DNA of 64,000 nucleotides, taken from SLFH01 sp050486265. Lineage in GTDB: Bacteria > Planctomycetota > Phycisphaerae > Phycisphaerales > UBA1924. Positions 45,169 through 53,434 of this stretch are shown here, in pieces. Every line of letters begins with the position of its first letter. The first letter of the stretch is position 1. Where the stretch lies: NCBI GenBank assembly GCA_050486265.1, contig JBJHCY010000007.1, forward strand, positions 1 to 64,000. Direction: 5' to 3'. The notes beneath the pieces were generated by a model, which was given only the letters and a program-made list of their open reading frames with translations, made no database searches and had not been told where the DNA came from. The position numbers and the translations under genes are program-made.

Positions 45169-45803
45169 TGCGGAAAGCAAAGACAGCATGGATCGCGGCC
45201 CTGACGATCGTCGGCGCCACCGCCCTCGCCGATCGCACGCCGACGCTCGATGAACTGCTCGGGCTCGAGACGCGCGATCGCGCCGAGGAACGCGAAACCC
45301 AGACGCCAGACGATGTCGAACGCAGGCTCGCTGAACAGCTCGAAGGGGGCGTGCGCGATCTCTTCGAGCAGGTGACGCGCCTTATGGGCGAGACGGCCGA
45401 ACGCATGCGCGCCAGCCGCGACACCGGGCTGCCCACCCAGCGCATGCAGCGCGAGGTGCTCGAAAAGCTCGATCAACTGATCGAGGCGGCCGGGCGTCAG
45501 CAGCAGCAGTCGTCGTCGAGCTCGTCATCCTCGTCCGACGACGCCCAGGGCGACGAACAGCAGACCGCCCAGCAGCGCGAAGCCCAGGGCGATGGCGCGT
45601 CCGGCGATCAGGAAGCCACGCCCCCGAGTTCGACCGACGAGGTGCTCAACCCGCTCGCGGCGACGGGCGAGGCCGCGTGGGGCGCCCTGCCCGAGCGCGT
45701 CCGCGAGGCGATCAGCCAGGGCACCAGCGACCCGTTCAGCACCATGTACCGATCGATGACCGAGGCGTACTACAAGCGCCTCGCCGAGGACGGCGGAGAC
45801 TGA
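45168..45803 (+). CDS. Secreted low-complexity protein of the envelope operon
   Basis: 211 residues. A signal peptide (AWIAALTIVGATALADRTP) is followed by a helical, charged part with MQREVLEKLDQLIEAAGRQQ. A low-complexity stretch of nine Ser and many Gln, Asp and Glu follows. The end is a short conserved-looking tail, DPFSTMYRSMTEAYYKRLAE. It may act as a flexible partner or linker of the coiled-coil protein encoded just upstream. Junctions on both sides are one-base TGATG overlaps, which implies coupled translation. I recognise no named family. Confidence 0.75.
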   Translation: MRKAKTAWIAALTIVGATALADRTPTLDELLGLETRDRAEERETQTPDDVERRLAEQLEGGVRDLFEQVTRLMGETAERMRASRDTGLPTQRMQREVLEKLDQLIEAAGRQQQQSSSSSSSSSDDAQGDEQQTAQQREAQGDGASGDQEATPPSSTDEVLNPLAATGEAAWGALPERVREAISQGTSDPFSTMYRSMTEAYYKRLAEDGGD

Positions 45804-46876
45804 TGCGACTTTCCCGGACAATCCTTTGTGCAGCGCTCGCCGGCGCGACCGTCGCGTTCGCCGAGCCTGACCCCGACGCACGCCCCGACGGCACGCGGAG
45901 CGCCGCCAACCAGCCGCTGGAACGCGAGATCACCCCCGAGTCGGCCCGCGCTGTCAACCGGGGTCTGGAGTGGCTCGCGTCGCAGCAGCTCGAAGACGGC
46001 TCGTTCCCCGGCGGGCGGTACGGGCGCAATGTCGCCGTCGTCTCCCTCGCCTCCCTCGCCTTCATGAGCGAGGGGAGCATGCCCGGTCGCGGGCGTTACG
46101 GCGAGCATGTCCGGCGCGGGCTCGAATTCATCCTCGAACACTCCGCAGAGAGCGGGCTCATCTCCGCAGAGGCCTCGCACGGGCCGATGTACGGGCACGG
46201 GTTCGCCACGCTCTTCCTCGGCGAGGTCTACGGCATGACCGCCGGCGGGGGCGACACGCGCCTCGCCGAACGCACGCACGAGGCGCTCGTCAAAGCCGTG
46301 CGCCTCATCGAGCAGACCCAGAACGACGAGGGCGGCTGGCGGTACAACCCCGTCCCCTTCGACGCGGATGTCTCGGTGACGATCTGCCTGATCATGGCGC
46401 TGCGCTCGGCCCGCAACGCGGGGCTGGAGGTCAGCAGCGAGGTGATCGACAAGGCGGTCGAGTATGTCCGGCGCTGCCAGAACCCCGACGGGGGCTTCCG
46501 TTATCAGGCGGAGATGGGCGCCAGCGCCTGGCCCCGATCCGCGGCCGGCGTCGCGAGCCTCTATTACGCGGGCATCTACGAGGACGACGCGATCGAGCGG
46601 GGGCTGCGTTACCTCGAAGCGACGGCCCGCCCCGGCGGGATGCCCGTCCACCGCCCGCACTACCACTACGGGCACTACTACGCGGTCCAGGTCATGTTCC
46701 TTGCCGGGGGCGACAGGTGGGGCGGATGGTGGCCCGCGATCCGTGACGAGCTGGTGACCAACCAGTCCGGCGACGGAAGCTGGGAGGATCGTTCCGTCGG
46801 TTCGGCTTACGGGACGGCGATGTCGCTCATCATTCTCCAGATGCCCAACCGTTATCTGCCGATCTTCCAGAAGTGA
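45803..46876 (+). CDS. Prenyltransferase/squalene-cyclase-repeat protein, secreted
   Basis: 357 residues with signal peptide RTILCAALAGATVAFAEP. The rest is an alpha-alpha toroid of repeats with the typical Q-x-x-D/E-G-x-W/F pattern: LEWLASQQLEDGSFPGG, EQTQNDEGGWRY, VRRCQNPDGGFRYQ and NQSGDGSWEDR. It has no DxDD motif of squalene-hopene cyclases (only FDADVS), so terpenoid cyclase activity is unlikely, and a binding role is inferred. Such repeat proteins are often encoded beside DUF58/DUF4175 genes in planctomycetes. TGATG junctions join it to the genes on both sides. Confidence 0.88.
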   Translation: MRLSRTILCAALAGATVAFAEPDPDARPDGTRSAANQPLEREITPESARAVNRGLEWLASQQLEDGSFPGGRYGRNVAVVSLASLAFMSEGSMPGRGRYGEHVRRGLEFILEHSAESGLISAEASHGPMYGHGFATLFLGEVYGMTAGGGDTRLAERTHEALVKAVRLIEQTQNDEGGWRYNPVPFDADVSVTICLIMALRSARNAGLEVSSEVIDKAVEYVRRCQNPDGGFRYQAEMGASAWPRSAAGVASLYYAGIYEDDAIERGLRYLEATARPGGMPVHRPHYHYGHYYAVQVMFLAGGDRWGGWWPAIRDELVTNQSGDGSWEDRSVGSAYGTAMSLIILQMPNRYLPIFQK

Positions 46877-48072
46877 TGCGATATCTGCTCCCGCTCCTGG
46901 TGTCGTGCGTGCTGGCCGGGCTCTGCCCGGGCGGGCCGTACACCCTCATCGATACCGATCTGAACGAATCGGCCGTCGAACTCGTGCAGGTTCGCGACTC
47001 TGGGCTGCTGGTCCGCGACGAGTCCTCCAGGCGTGTGCCGATGGATCGGTTTGTCGCGATCCTCCGCGACGCGCCGGCCGATGCGCGGGCCGTAAGCGGG
47101 GTTGTGCAGCTCGCCGACGGGCAGCGGCTGGTCAGCGAGGGCGCGCCGCTGGGACGGGGCGAGTCGATCCGCGTGCTGTTGCGGTCCAGGGCGGAGGTGA
47201 TCGTCCCGCTTGAGTCGGTCGGTTGGATCCGCATGCCCAGCGCCGGAGACCTTCCCGCCAGCGCCGCCCCGCCCGAGACCGACCCCTTTGAAGACACGGT
47301 CGTCCTCGCAAACAACGACACGCTCCGCGGCTTCGTGCTCGGCATCGATGGCGAGACGCTGCGGATCGAGGCCGAGACCGGCGTCAGGTCCGTGTCGCTC
47401 TCGGAGGTCGCGTGGGTCGTGCTCAGCTCGCCGCTGGCGGAGCGCCGGGGCCCGATGCTCTGGCTCAGCGATGGCAGCGTGCTCTCGGCCGCATCGCTCG
47501 AATCCGAGTCGCCGACGGAGCTGACGATCACCCTGCTAGGCATCGACCCGAGCACCGCTTCTCATGAGGCGTCGGAGGCCGGAACGCTCCGCGTCCAGCG
47601 CGACGAGGTGGTGGCGCTGCTGCCCGACCCGGGCCGGGTCTTGGCTTTGGCGAGGCTGGAAGGCGTCGGCGTCCGCCCGCTCGGCGATCGGCGCTGGGCC
47701 CCGGCGCCACAGAGCCCCGACCGCGACAGCGCCTTCGGCGATCTGGCGAGCGTGACGCTCTCGGGCCCCGTCGAGGCCCGCTGGCCCCTGCCCAACGACG
47801 CCCGGCGCTTCGGGGCGACCATCGAACCCCCGCCCGATGCGAGGGCCTGGGCCGACAGCGAAGTGGTCATTCTCTCGACGCGCGGACGGGGCGAGGAAGC
47901 CATGCCCCTGGCGAGGCTCAAGCTCTCGCAGCGGTCCGAGCCCCAGCGGATCAGCGTCGGTCTGCCTGCCGGTCGGGACCGCGAGCTGATTGTGCGGATC
48001 GAGTCGGGCCGGTACGGCCCCGTACATGCCGGTGCGGTGCTTCGCCGGGCGGTCCTGCTGCTGGGCGATTGA
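46876..48072 (+). CDS. Secreted protein with NPCBM-like C-terminal domain
   Basis: About 398 residues. A signal peptide (RYLLPLLVSCVLAGLCPGGP) precedes two beta-barrel-like repeats of the pattern VVLANNDTLRGFVLGIDGETLRIE, plus MLWLSDGSVLSAASLE. The C-terminal part (SVTLSGPVEARWPLPNDARR, then RELIVRIESGRYGPVHAGAV) resembles the carbohydrate-binding NPCBM fold, but that is a weak resemblance. I start at the ATG at 46876, which gives the same TGATG junction as the two genes before; a GTG one codon upstream is also in frame. It is the last gene of the operon. Confidence 0.7.
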   Translation: MRYLLPLLVSCVLAGLCPGGPYTLIDTDLNESAVELVQVRDSGLLVRDESSRRVPMDRFVAILRDAPADARAVSGVVQLADGQRLVSEGAPLGRGESIRVLLRSRAEVIVPLESVGWIRMPSAGDLPASAAPPETDPFEDTVVLANNDTLRGFVLGIDGETLRIEAETGVRSVSLSEVAWVVLSSPLAERRGPMLWLSDGSVLSAASLESESPTELTITLLGIDPSTASHEASEAGTLRVQRDEVVALLPDPGRVLALARLEGVGVRPLGDRRWAPAPQSPDRDSAFGDLASVTLSGPVEARWPLPNDARRFGATIEPPPDARAWADSEVVILSTRGRGEEAMPLARLKLSQRSEPQRISVGLPAGRDRELIVRIESGRYGPVHAGAVLRRAVLLLGD

Positions 48073-48122
48073 TCTCGATCCATCGAGATGCGGCGTGCGC
48101 TTCGAATGCGCGATTTTTCGCT

Positions 48123-48150
48123 TTGAGCGCGAAACCTCTTCCGGTACAAT
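48123..48150 (+). promoter_or_regulatory. Candidate promoter of the CHRD gene
   Basis: TTGAGC (48123-48128) and TACAAT (48145-48150) are 16 bases apart, in a locally AT-richer region. A leader of about 100 bases leads to the ATG at 48260. Confidence 0.6.
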
Positions 48151-48259
48151 TGTTTTCGGACCCGGCGCAAGCCGCTCCGATGGCGGCTCTGAGCGCCGAG
48201 GGCGGCGCTTGTGCGTCGCGAACGCAGCACGCAGGGACCGAAGAGAGAGGAGCTTTGAG

Positions 48260-48766
48260 ATGAAGTGCCAGTTGATGGCCGCGGGAGCGTTGTCGTTGTG
48301 CGCAGGCGTCGCCGGCGCGAATGTCGTGACCTTCGTCTTTCCGATCGATGTCGCTCAGGAAGTGCCCGCGCCGAATATCCCCGCTGGGTTCGACCCCAGC
48401 GGGACGGGCGTGGTCACGATCGACACTGTCTCGAACCTGCTGACCTGGGAGATCACCTACCAAGGGCTGACCGGCGACATCGTCACGCCGGGGGCTCACT
48501 TCCACGGGCCGGCCGACTTCGGCGTGACCGCGGGCGTCCAGCTCTTTCTGACCATGGACCTGCCCCAACCGCCCAGCGGGGTGATCACGGGCTCGGCCAC
48601 CGTCGACGCCCAGCAACGCGACGACCTGCTCGCAGGCCTGTGGTATGTCAACCTGCACACCGCCATGAACCCTCCCGGTGAGATCCGGGGCCAGGTCGTG
48701 CCCGCGCCGGGCGCCCTTGCGGCTTTGGGCCTCGCGGGGCTCATCGGTCTCCGACGCAGACGGTAA
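48260..48766 (+). CDS. CHRD-domain PEP-CTERM protein
   Basis: 168 residues. A signal peptide (LMAAGALSLCAGVAGANV) is followed by one CHRD domain (FDPSGTGVVTIDTVSNLLTW, then PGAHFHGPADFGVTAGVQLF and WYVNLHTAMNPPGEIRGQ). The sorting tail VPAPGALAALGLAGLIGLRRRR is a PEP-CTERM variant: a Pro motif, a hydrophobic helix and an Arg cluster. Exosortase/EpsH would process it; no exosortase gene lies in this window. The ATG at 48260 follows gagaggagctttgag. CHRD domains are seen in surface and matrix proteins, and their ligand is unknown. Confidence 0.9.
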   Translation: MKCQLMAAGALSLCAGVAGANVVTFVFPIDVAQEVPAPNIPAGFDPSGTGVVTIDTVSNLLTWEITYQGLTGDIVTPGAHFHGPADFGVTAGVQLFLTMDLPQPPSGVITGSATVDAQQRDDLLAGLWYVNLHTAMNPPGEIRGQVVPAPGALAALGLAGLIGLRRRR

Positions 48767-48843
48767 GCTCGCAAACTCGTTCGTGACCATGGGCGATGCG
48801 AGCGGCGGAGGTGCAAAGAGGCCGAAGCCGCTCCATCGCCGCC

Positions 48844-50022
48844 TCAATCCCGTGTCGGCCTGCGCACGGCTCGGGCGCTGCGGATCGCGTCTTTACCGAA
48901 CTTCGCCGCGATTTCGTCGGCCGCCTTGTCGAGCGCCGCTTGTTTCTCTCGCGACTTGGGCGCGTCAAACAACGAAAGCTGCGCCTGTCCGCCCCGCGAG
49001 AGGTGTGTCGCCGTCACGCCGATGAGGCGCACCGGGCGGAAGCCTTCCGTCTCTGTCCACGCGTCGAACAGGCGGAGCGCCGAAGCCGCGAGTTCCTTGG
49101 TCGAGTCGGTCGGGCTTTCCAGCGTGGCGCTGCGGGTGATGGTCTTGAAATCCCCGAAGCGGATCTTGACCGTTACGCCCTTGGCGCAGAGCCCGTGGCG
49201 TCGCACACGGCGCGCGACATCCTCGGCCTCGCGCAGCATCACGGCGCGGACTTCCTCGGCGTCTTCGAGGTCGGCGCCGAAGGTTCGCTCGTGGCCGATC
49301 GACTTCGCCTCGCGATCGGGCGTGACGGGGCGATCGTCTTCGCCCTGCGCCAGCCTCCAGACATACGAACCGAACGAACCGAGCCGCGACGAGGCGACGC
49401 CCTCGGGCAGGCGGGCGAGCTCGCCGATCGTGCGCACGCCGACCCCGTGCAGCCGCTTCTCCGCGGCCGGACCCACGCCCGGAATCCGCGAGACGGGCAG
49501 CGGGTCGAGCACCTCGCGCACGCGCTGCGGCTCGATCACCACCAGCCCGTCGGGCTTTTCAAGATCGCTGGCGAGCTTGGCGAGAAACTTGTTGGGCGCG
49601 ACGCCGACCGAGGCGGTCAGCCCTGTTTCGGCCTTGATCCGCTCGCGCAGCTTCACCGCGATCGCGCGACCATCGCCCAGCAGACGCACAGAACCGGTGA
49701 CATCGAGAAACGCCTCGTCGATCGACAGCGACTGGATCAGCGGCGTCGCGCTCTCCAACAATTCGAACACACGCCGCGAAAGCTCGCTGTACCGATCGCC
49801 GCGCGGCTTGACCACCACCGCGTGCGGGCAAAGCCGCCTCGCAACAGCGGTCGGCATCGCAGAGCGACAGCCGAAGACCCGCGCCTCGTAGCTCGCCGCC
49901 GCCACCACCCCCCGAGGCCCCGTCCCGCCGACGAGCACCGGCCTGCCCGCAAGCGCCGGATCGTCGAGCTGCTCCACAGAAGCGAAGAAGGCGTCGAGAT
50001 CGACATGGAGGATCGTGCGCAC
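48844..50022 (-). CDS. dinB: DNA polymerase IV (Y family)
   Basis: Error-prone translesion polymerase. About 392 residues from a GTG at 50022 (VRTILHVDLDAFFASVEQ, catalytic Asp 8). The active-site pair is in SLSIDEAFLDVTG (Asp 102 and Glu 103). Helix-hairpin-helix motifs follow (ASVGVAPNKFLAKLASD, IPGVGPAAEKRLHGVGVRTI). The little-finger domain ends in GGQAQLSLFDAP, a clear beta-clamp binding motif. A longer in-frame start at 50190 adds 56 residues without family character. It is convergent with the CHRD gene and divergent from the HD-GYP-like gene. I see no SOS box that I can vouch for. Confidence 0.94.
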   Translation of the reverse strand: MRTILHVDLDAFFASVEQLDDPALAGRPVLVGGTGPRGVVAAASYEARVFGCRSAMPTAVARRLCPHAVVVKPRGDRYSELSRRVFELLESATPLIQSLSIDEAFLDVTGSVRLLGDGRAIAVKLRERIKAETGLTASVGVAPNKFLAKLASDLEKPDGLVVIEPQRVREVLDPLPVSRIPGVGPAAEKRLHGVGVRTIGELARLPEGVASSRLGSFGSYVWRLAQGEDDRPVTPDREAKSIGHERTFGADLEDAEEVRAVMLREAEDVARRVRRHGLCAKGVTVKIRFGDFKTITRSATLESPTDSTKELAASALRLFDAWTETEGFRPVRLIGVTATHLSRGGQAQLSLFDAPKSREKQAALDKAADEIAAKFGKDAIRSARAVRRPTRD

Positions 50023-50275
50023 GGCGGGGAACGGTATCGGTCCCGAACGCACGAGGGACGGTCCGTTGTTGGCACGGTCTTCCGTGGGGCGGCGAGCGAA
50101 GCGGGGAGAGGACCGCAGCTTGTTCCGATCGTCCGGGCCTCGTCCGTAGGCGCATCCACGCATCTCTCGAAGCGCGCGGTCCAGTTCCACGCCCGGTACG
50201 CCGATCTATCCGCCCTGCCGGCTCGGCGTGAGCCTCAGGCGGGGGGATTGAACCGCAAGCCGCCGGAGGGCACGG

Positions 50276-51472
50276 ATGCTCCTGGTCCCAGTCGAAGAGC
50301 TTACCTGCGGCATGGTCGCGGGGGCGTCGGTCCTGCACCCCTCCCGTTCGGAGGTTGAGCTGGTCCGCGCCGGCACAACCATCACCGAACGCATGATCAC
50401 CCAGCTCCAGCGCCTGGAAGTGCCGGAGGTCTGGGTCAACTGCGACGGCACCGAAGACCTCGACAAGGCGATCGGTACCGGCCTGAACCGAGCGCAGCGC
50501 GAGCTGGTCGACCAGCTCCGCAAGAACTTCACGCGCGTCGCGGGGCAGACGATCTCGGCCGCGAGCATCGGGGGGTACCGGCGCAACATCTCCCAACTGG
50601 TCTGCGAAGCGATCACGGCCAAGTCGTACGCCTCGCTGACGCACCGCCTGCAGATCAAGGGCGAGGAGATGTTCACGCACTGCGCCGGCGTGGCGTACCT
50701 GTGCATCGTGCTGGGGCTGGAGCTCGAAACCTACCTGATCGCCCAACGCCCCAAGCTGCACCCCGGAGCCGCGGCCGACCTCACCGAGCTCGGCCTCGCC
50801 GGGCTGCTGCACGACATCGGCAAAACCATGGCGCCCGAGCCCGTGCGATCGTGGCACTCGATCGCCTCCGACGACGAACACCCCGAGGGGTACGAGAAGC
50901 ACACGATCGTGGGCTTCAAGATGCTCCAGCACTGCCGCGCCGGCGCCGCCGTCCGCAACACCGTGCTGATGCACCACCAGCGTTGGGACGGCGAGGGCTG
51001 GCCGACGCCGCAGGACCTCAGGCTCGAAGGCGTGCCCTCGTTCAAGGGCGAGCGGATCCATGTCTTCAGCCGCGTGCTGGCGGCGGCCAACACCGTCGAC
51101 GCCCTCCTGAGCGCCGAGCGCGAGGGCGGCAAACGCGTGCTGCCCGTCGAAGCCCTCTGCGAGTTCGCCTCGCACCGTTTCGACGGCTGGTTCGACCCCG
51201 TCGTGCGCAGCGCCGTGCTGCGCGTAATCCCGCCCTTCGGCGTCGGCACGAAAGTCACGCTGTCGGACGGACGGGCGGCGGTGGTGGTCGCCCCGAACCG
51301 CGAGCTGCCCTGCAGGCCGGCGGTCCGCTCGCTGGAAAACAACCCCGACGCCGAGACGATGGACATGGCGATGCACCCGGAGCTCTCGATCGTCAAAGCC
51401 GGCGGGCGCGATGTCTCGGCCCTCTACTACGAGCCCGACGCCCCGCCCCGAGCCCAGCAGCAGGCGGCGTAG
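50276..51472 (+). CDS. HD-GYP-like phosphodiesterase-family protein
   Basis: 398 residues. The N-terminal 100 residues resemble the accessory domain of HD-GYP proteins (LVPVEELTCGMVAGASVLHP). The HD domain has GLAGLLHDIGK at 173-183 (HD pair 179-180), EKHTIVGFKML at 207 and HHQRWDGEGWP at 233-243. The last motif replaces the usual HHExxDGxGYP. The Tyr to Trp change and missing Glu mean that cyclic-di-GMP hydrolysis is possible but not assured. It probably controls a surface or motility output. The ATG at 50276 sits in a 253-base gap opposite dinB. Confidence 0.82.
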   Translation: MLLVPVEELTCGMVAGASVLHPSRSEVELVRAGTTITERMITQLQRLEVPEVWVNCDGTEDLDKAIGTGLNRAQRELVDQLRKNFTRVAGQTISAASIGGYRRNISQLVCEAITAKSYASLTHRLQIKGEEMFTHCAGVAYLCIVLGLELETYLIAQRPKLHPGAAADLTELGLAGLLHDIGKTMAPEPVRSWHSIASDDEHPEGYEKHTIVGFKMLQHCRAGAAVRNTVLMHHQRWDGEGWPTPQDLRLEGVPSFKGERIHVFSRVLAAANTVDALLSAEREGGKRVLPVEALCEFASHRFDGWFDPVVRSAVLRVIPPFGVGTKVTLSDGRAAVVVAPNRELPCRPAVRSLENNPDAETMDMAMHPELSIVKAGGRDVSALYYEPDAPPRAQQQAA

Positions 51473-51485
51473 GGATCTCGCCGCG

Positions 51486-53180
51486 TCAGCAGCCGGCGGC
51501 GAAAAGATCGAGATACTCAAAGAAATCATCGGCGTTGATGACGCCGTCTTGGTTCATGTCGGCGCGGGCATCGCCCGCCGCGAAGAGCTGCAGATACAGG
51601 AAGAAGTCATCAGCATCGACGACACCGTCACGGTTCATGTCCGCCCGGCACACTGGGATGAAGACACTGAACATGCCCCGCGTCCCGTCATCGAAGTCGG
51701 CGCGGACGAGCACTCGTTGGCCGTAGACATCGAGGAGCCTGGTGTCGGTCACAAGGCGCGCATCGCCGGGGGCGATTTCAAGAAGGTCTCCGACGCCGAG
51801 CACGCGCGTCAGCGAGGCGGGTGAAGCGTGGAAGACGGTCAAGGCTTCATCCACAAGATACTCTGCCGCCGCCGATGTGCCGTCCACCGACACAACCGGC
51901 GGCGGCCAATCCTGCCGGACCGACCCGTTCACGCCCAGGAAGTCGGGGTCGGGCGCGAGCAGCATGCGCATCTCCCCAGACGAGTTTCGGCGTACGATCG
52001 CGGGGCTGTACGGCTCATGATCCAGGGTGACGCCGAACATGAACGAGCCGTCATCGGCGATGCTGAGTGCATGGGACACCCCAACGCCGAACGCACCGGA
52101 CGGATCGTAGACGACGCCGCTGTAGTTGCTCAGGTGAAGCGGCTCGCCGAACTCGGCGATAACCTGCGGCGCCTCGGCCCCCGCCTCTGACAGCACGAGC
52201 GCTCGGGTTTCAGGTAAGCCGTCGATGATGAACCAGCCGGCAAGAATCGTGTCGCCCGAGTTGTTGATCCTGACCATCGGATGGTTCGGAAATAGGAGCC
52301 TGGTGGGCATCGTCACGCCACCGAGCGAAACATCCGATCTCACAATCAGCCGTGTATCCCCGTCCATTCGTCTGGCGACGGCATTCTGCTCGGTCTCCCA
52401 TCCGTCGTTCGAGAATCGGCAACCGAACACGACGGCCCCGCTGTCGGCGATGTCGAAGAGCGACCCCGCAGATGGTGTTTGGTAGAGGGATGAGAACGCA
52501 TAAGGCGCAATGATCTCTGTGTCGTTCCCGATTGGCGGGTTGTTCGTCGCCGTGATGGTCTGCGCTGCGAGTTCGGGCGTGAACACACGAAGCGTGCTGA
52601 CGAATCGTGTCGCCGTTATCAGCGTGTCCAACACAAGCGTTGCGCCGCTTGCTGTCCGTCTCGGGTAGATCCACGGGGATTGCGGCCTCGAACGAATGAC
52701 GGCGGGATCTTCCGCCAAATGCTCCGAGGCAACGATCGCACGGAAGTCCCCGTCGAGGGTGGTGGAGGCGAGAATCCATGCGTCGTGGCTCGGCCCGTAG
52801 TCGGCCCAGAATACCGCCGAAACTCCCCCGTAGCGATCGATGCCGAGGATCTGTCCCTGCATATCCGGCCGATCTCCAAAATGGCCTCGGTAGATTCCGG
52901 TGCTCACGATCGGCTTGAGACCGTTGAGACCGCCGCCAACCCGGTGGAGTTCGACGGTCTGGGATCCGTCCCAGACCCGGAGTTGAAGGCTGCCGAAGTA
53001 CGCGACATGCCCTTCGGGGCCGATCCGAGCCGACCAGCCGAAGTAGTTCTCCTGATAGCTGTCGTCGGTCTGGAAGTCGTCGAGGACAACAGTCGAGAAC
53101 ACCGGCGTGCCGGAAGCAACTGCTGCTGTGAGACACATCGAAGCGATTGACAGCGTCGCCTGAGTTCCCTTGCTGCTCAT
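51486..53180 (-). CDS. Secreted GC-type dockerin protein, paralogue E
   Basis: 564 residues, on the opposite strand 16 kb away from paralogues A-D. A signal peptide (LSIASMCLTAAVASGTP) is followed by VVLDDFQTDDSYQENYFGWSA, LGIDRYGGVSAVF, ILASTTLDGDFRAIV, MLLAPDPDFLGVNGS and VSVDGTSAAAEYLV, all matching the body of A, B and D. The dockerin end reads DMNRDGVVDADD, DMNQDGVINADD and AAGC. It is therefore the most divergent dockerin but a close relative by body. It converges with the HD-GYP-like gene (13 bases apart). Confidence 0.85.
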   Translation of the reverse strand: MSSKGTQATLSIASMCLTAAVASGTPVFSTVVLDDFQTDDSYQENYFGWSARIGPEGHVAYFGSLQLRVWDGSQTVELHRVGGGLNGLKPIVSTGIYRGHFGDRPDMQGQILGIDRYGGVSAVFWADYGPSHDAWILASTTLDGDFRAIVASEHLAEDPAVIRSRPQSPWIYPRRTASGATLVLDTLITATRFVSTLRVFTPELAAQTITATNNPPIGNDTEIIAPYAFSSLYQTPSAGSLFDIADSGAVVFGCRFSNDGWETEQNAVARRMDGDTRLIVRSDVSLGGVTMPTRLLFPNHPMVRINNSGDTILAGWFIIDGLPETRALVLSEAGAEAPQVIAEFGEPLHLSNYSGVVYDPSGAFGVGVSHALSIADDGSFMFGVTLDHEPYSPAIVRRNSSGEMRMLLAPDPDFLGVNGSVRQDWPPPVVSVDGTSAAAEYLVDEALTVFHASPASLTRVLGVGDLLEIAPGDARLVTDTRLLDVYGQRVLVRADFDDGTRGMFSVFIPVCRADMNRDGVVDADDFFLYLQLFAAGDARADMNQDGVINADDFFEYLDLFAAGC

Positions 53181-53434
53181 CCCAAGCCCCTTTGCGATCG
53201 GGTATTGTGCTCGCGATTCAGAACGAAAGCCGCCGGCGCAACGATCGCGCCCGCGAGCGCTGACTTCGGCAGATCAGGAGCGATGTGCTGAATTTTGACT
53301 GGTGAGCGTTGGGGTCGCCTTCGCCGAGGGAAAGACCTGCCGATCGCATTTGGTTCGTTCGCTCGTGCGAGACGCGCGGGCCACGATCTCTCACCATACT
53401 CCATCGCCCCAACCCCGCAAGCCGCAGGCTCGAT

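Noticed and set aside
42304..45189. 961-codon antisense open frame over the DUF4175-like gene
   Set aside because: Low-complexity His/Arg/Leu product typical of antisense frames in high-GC DNA.
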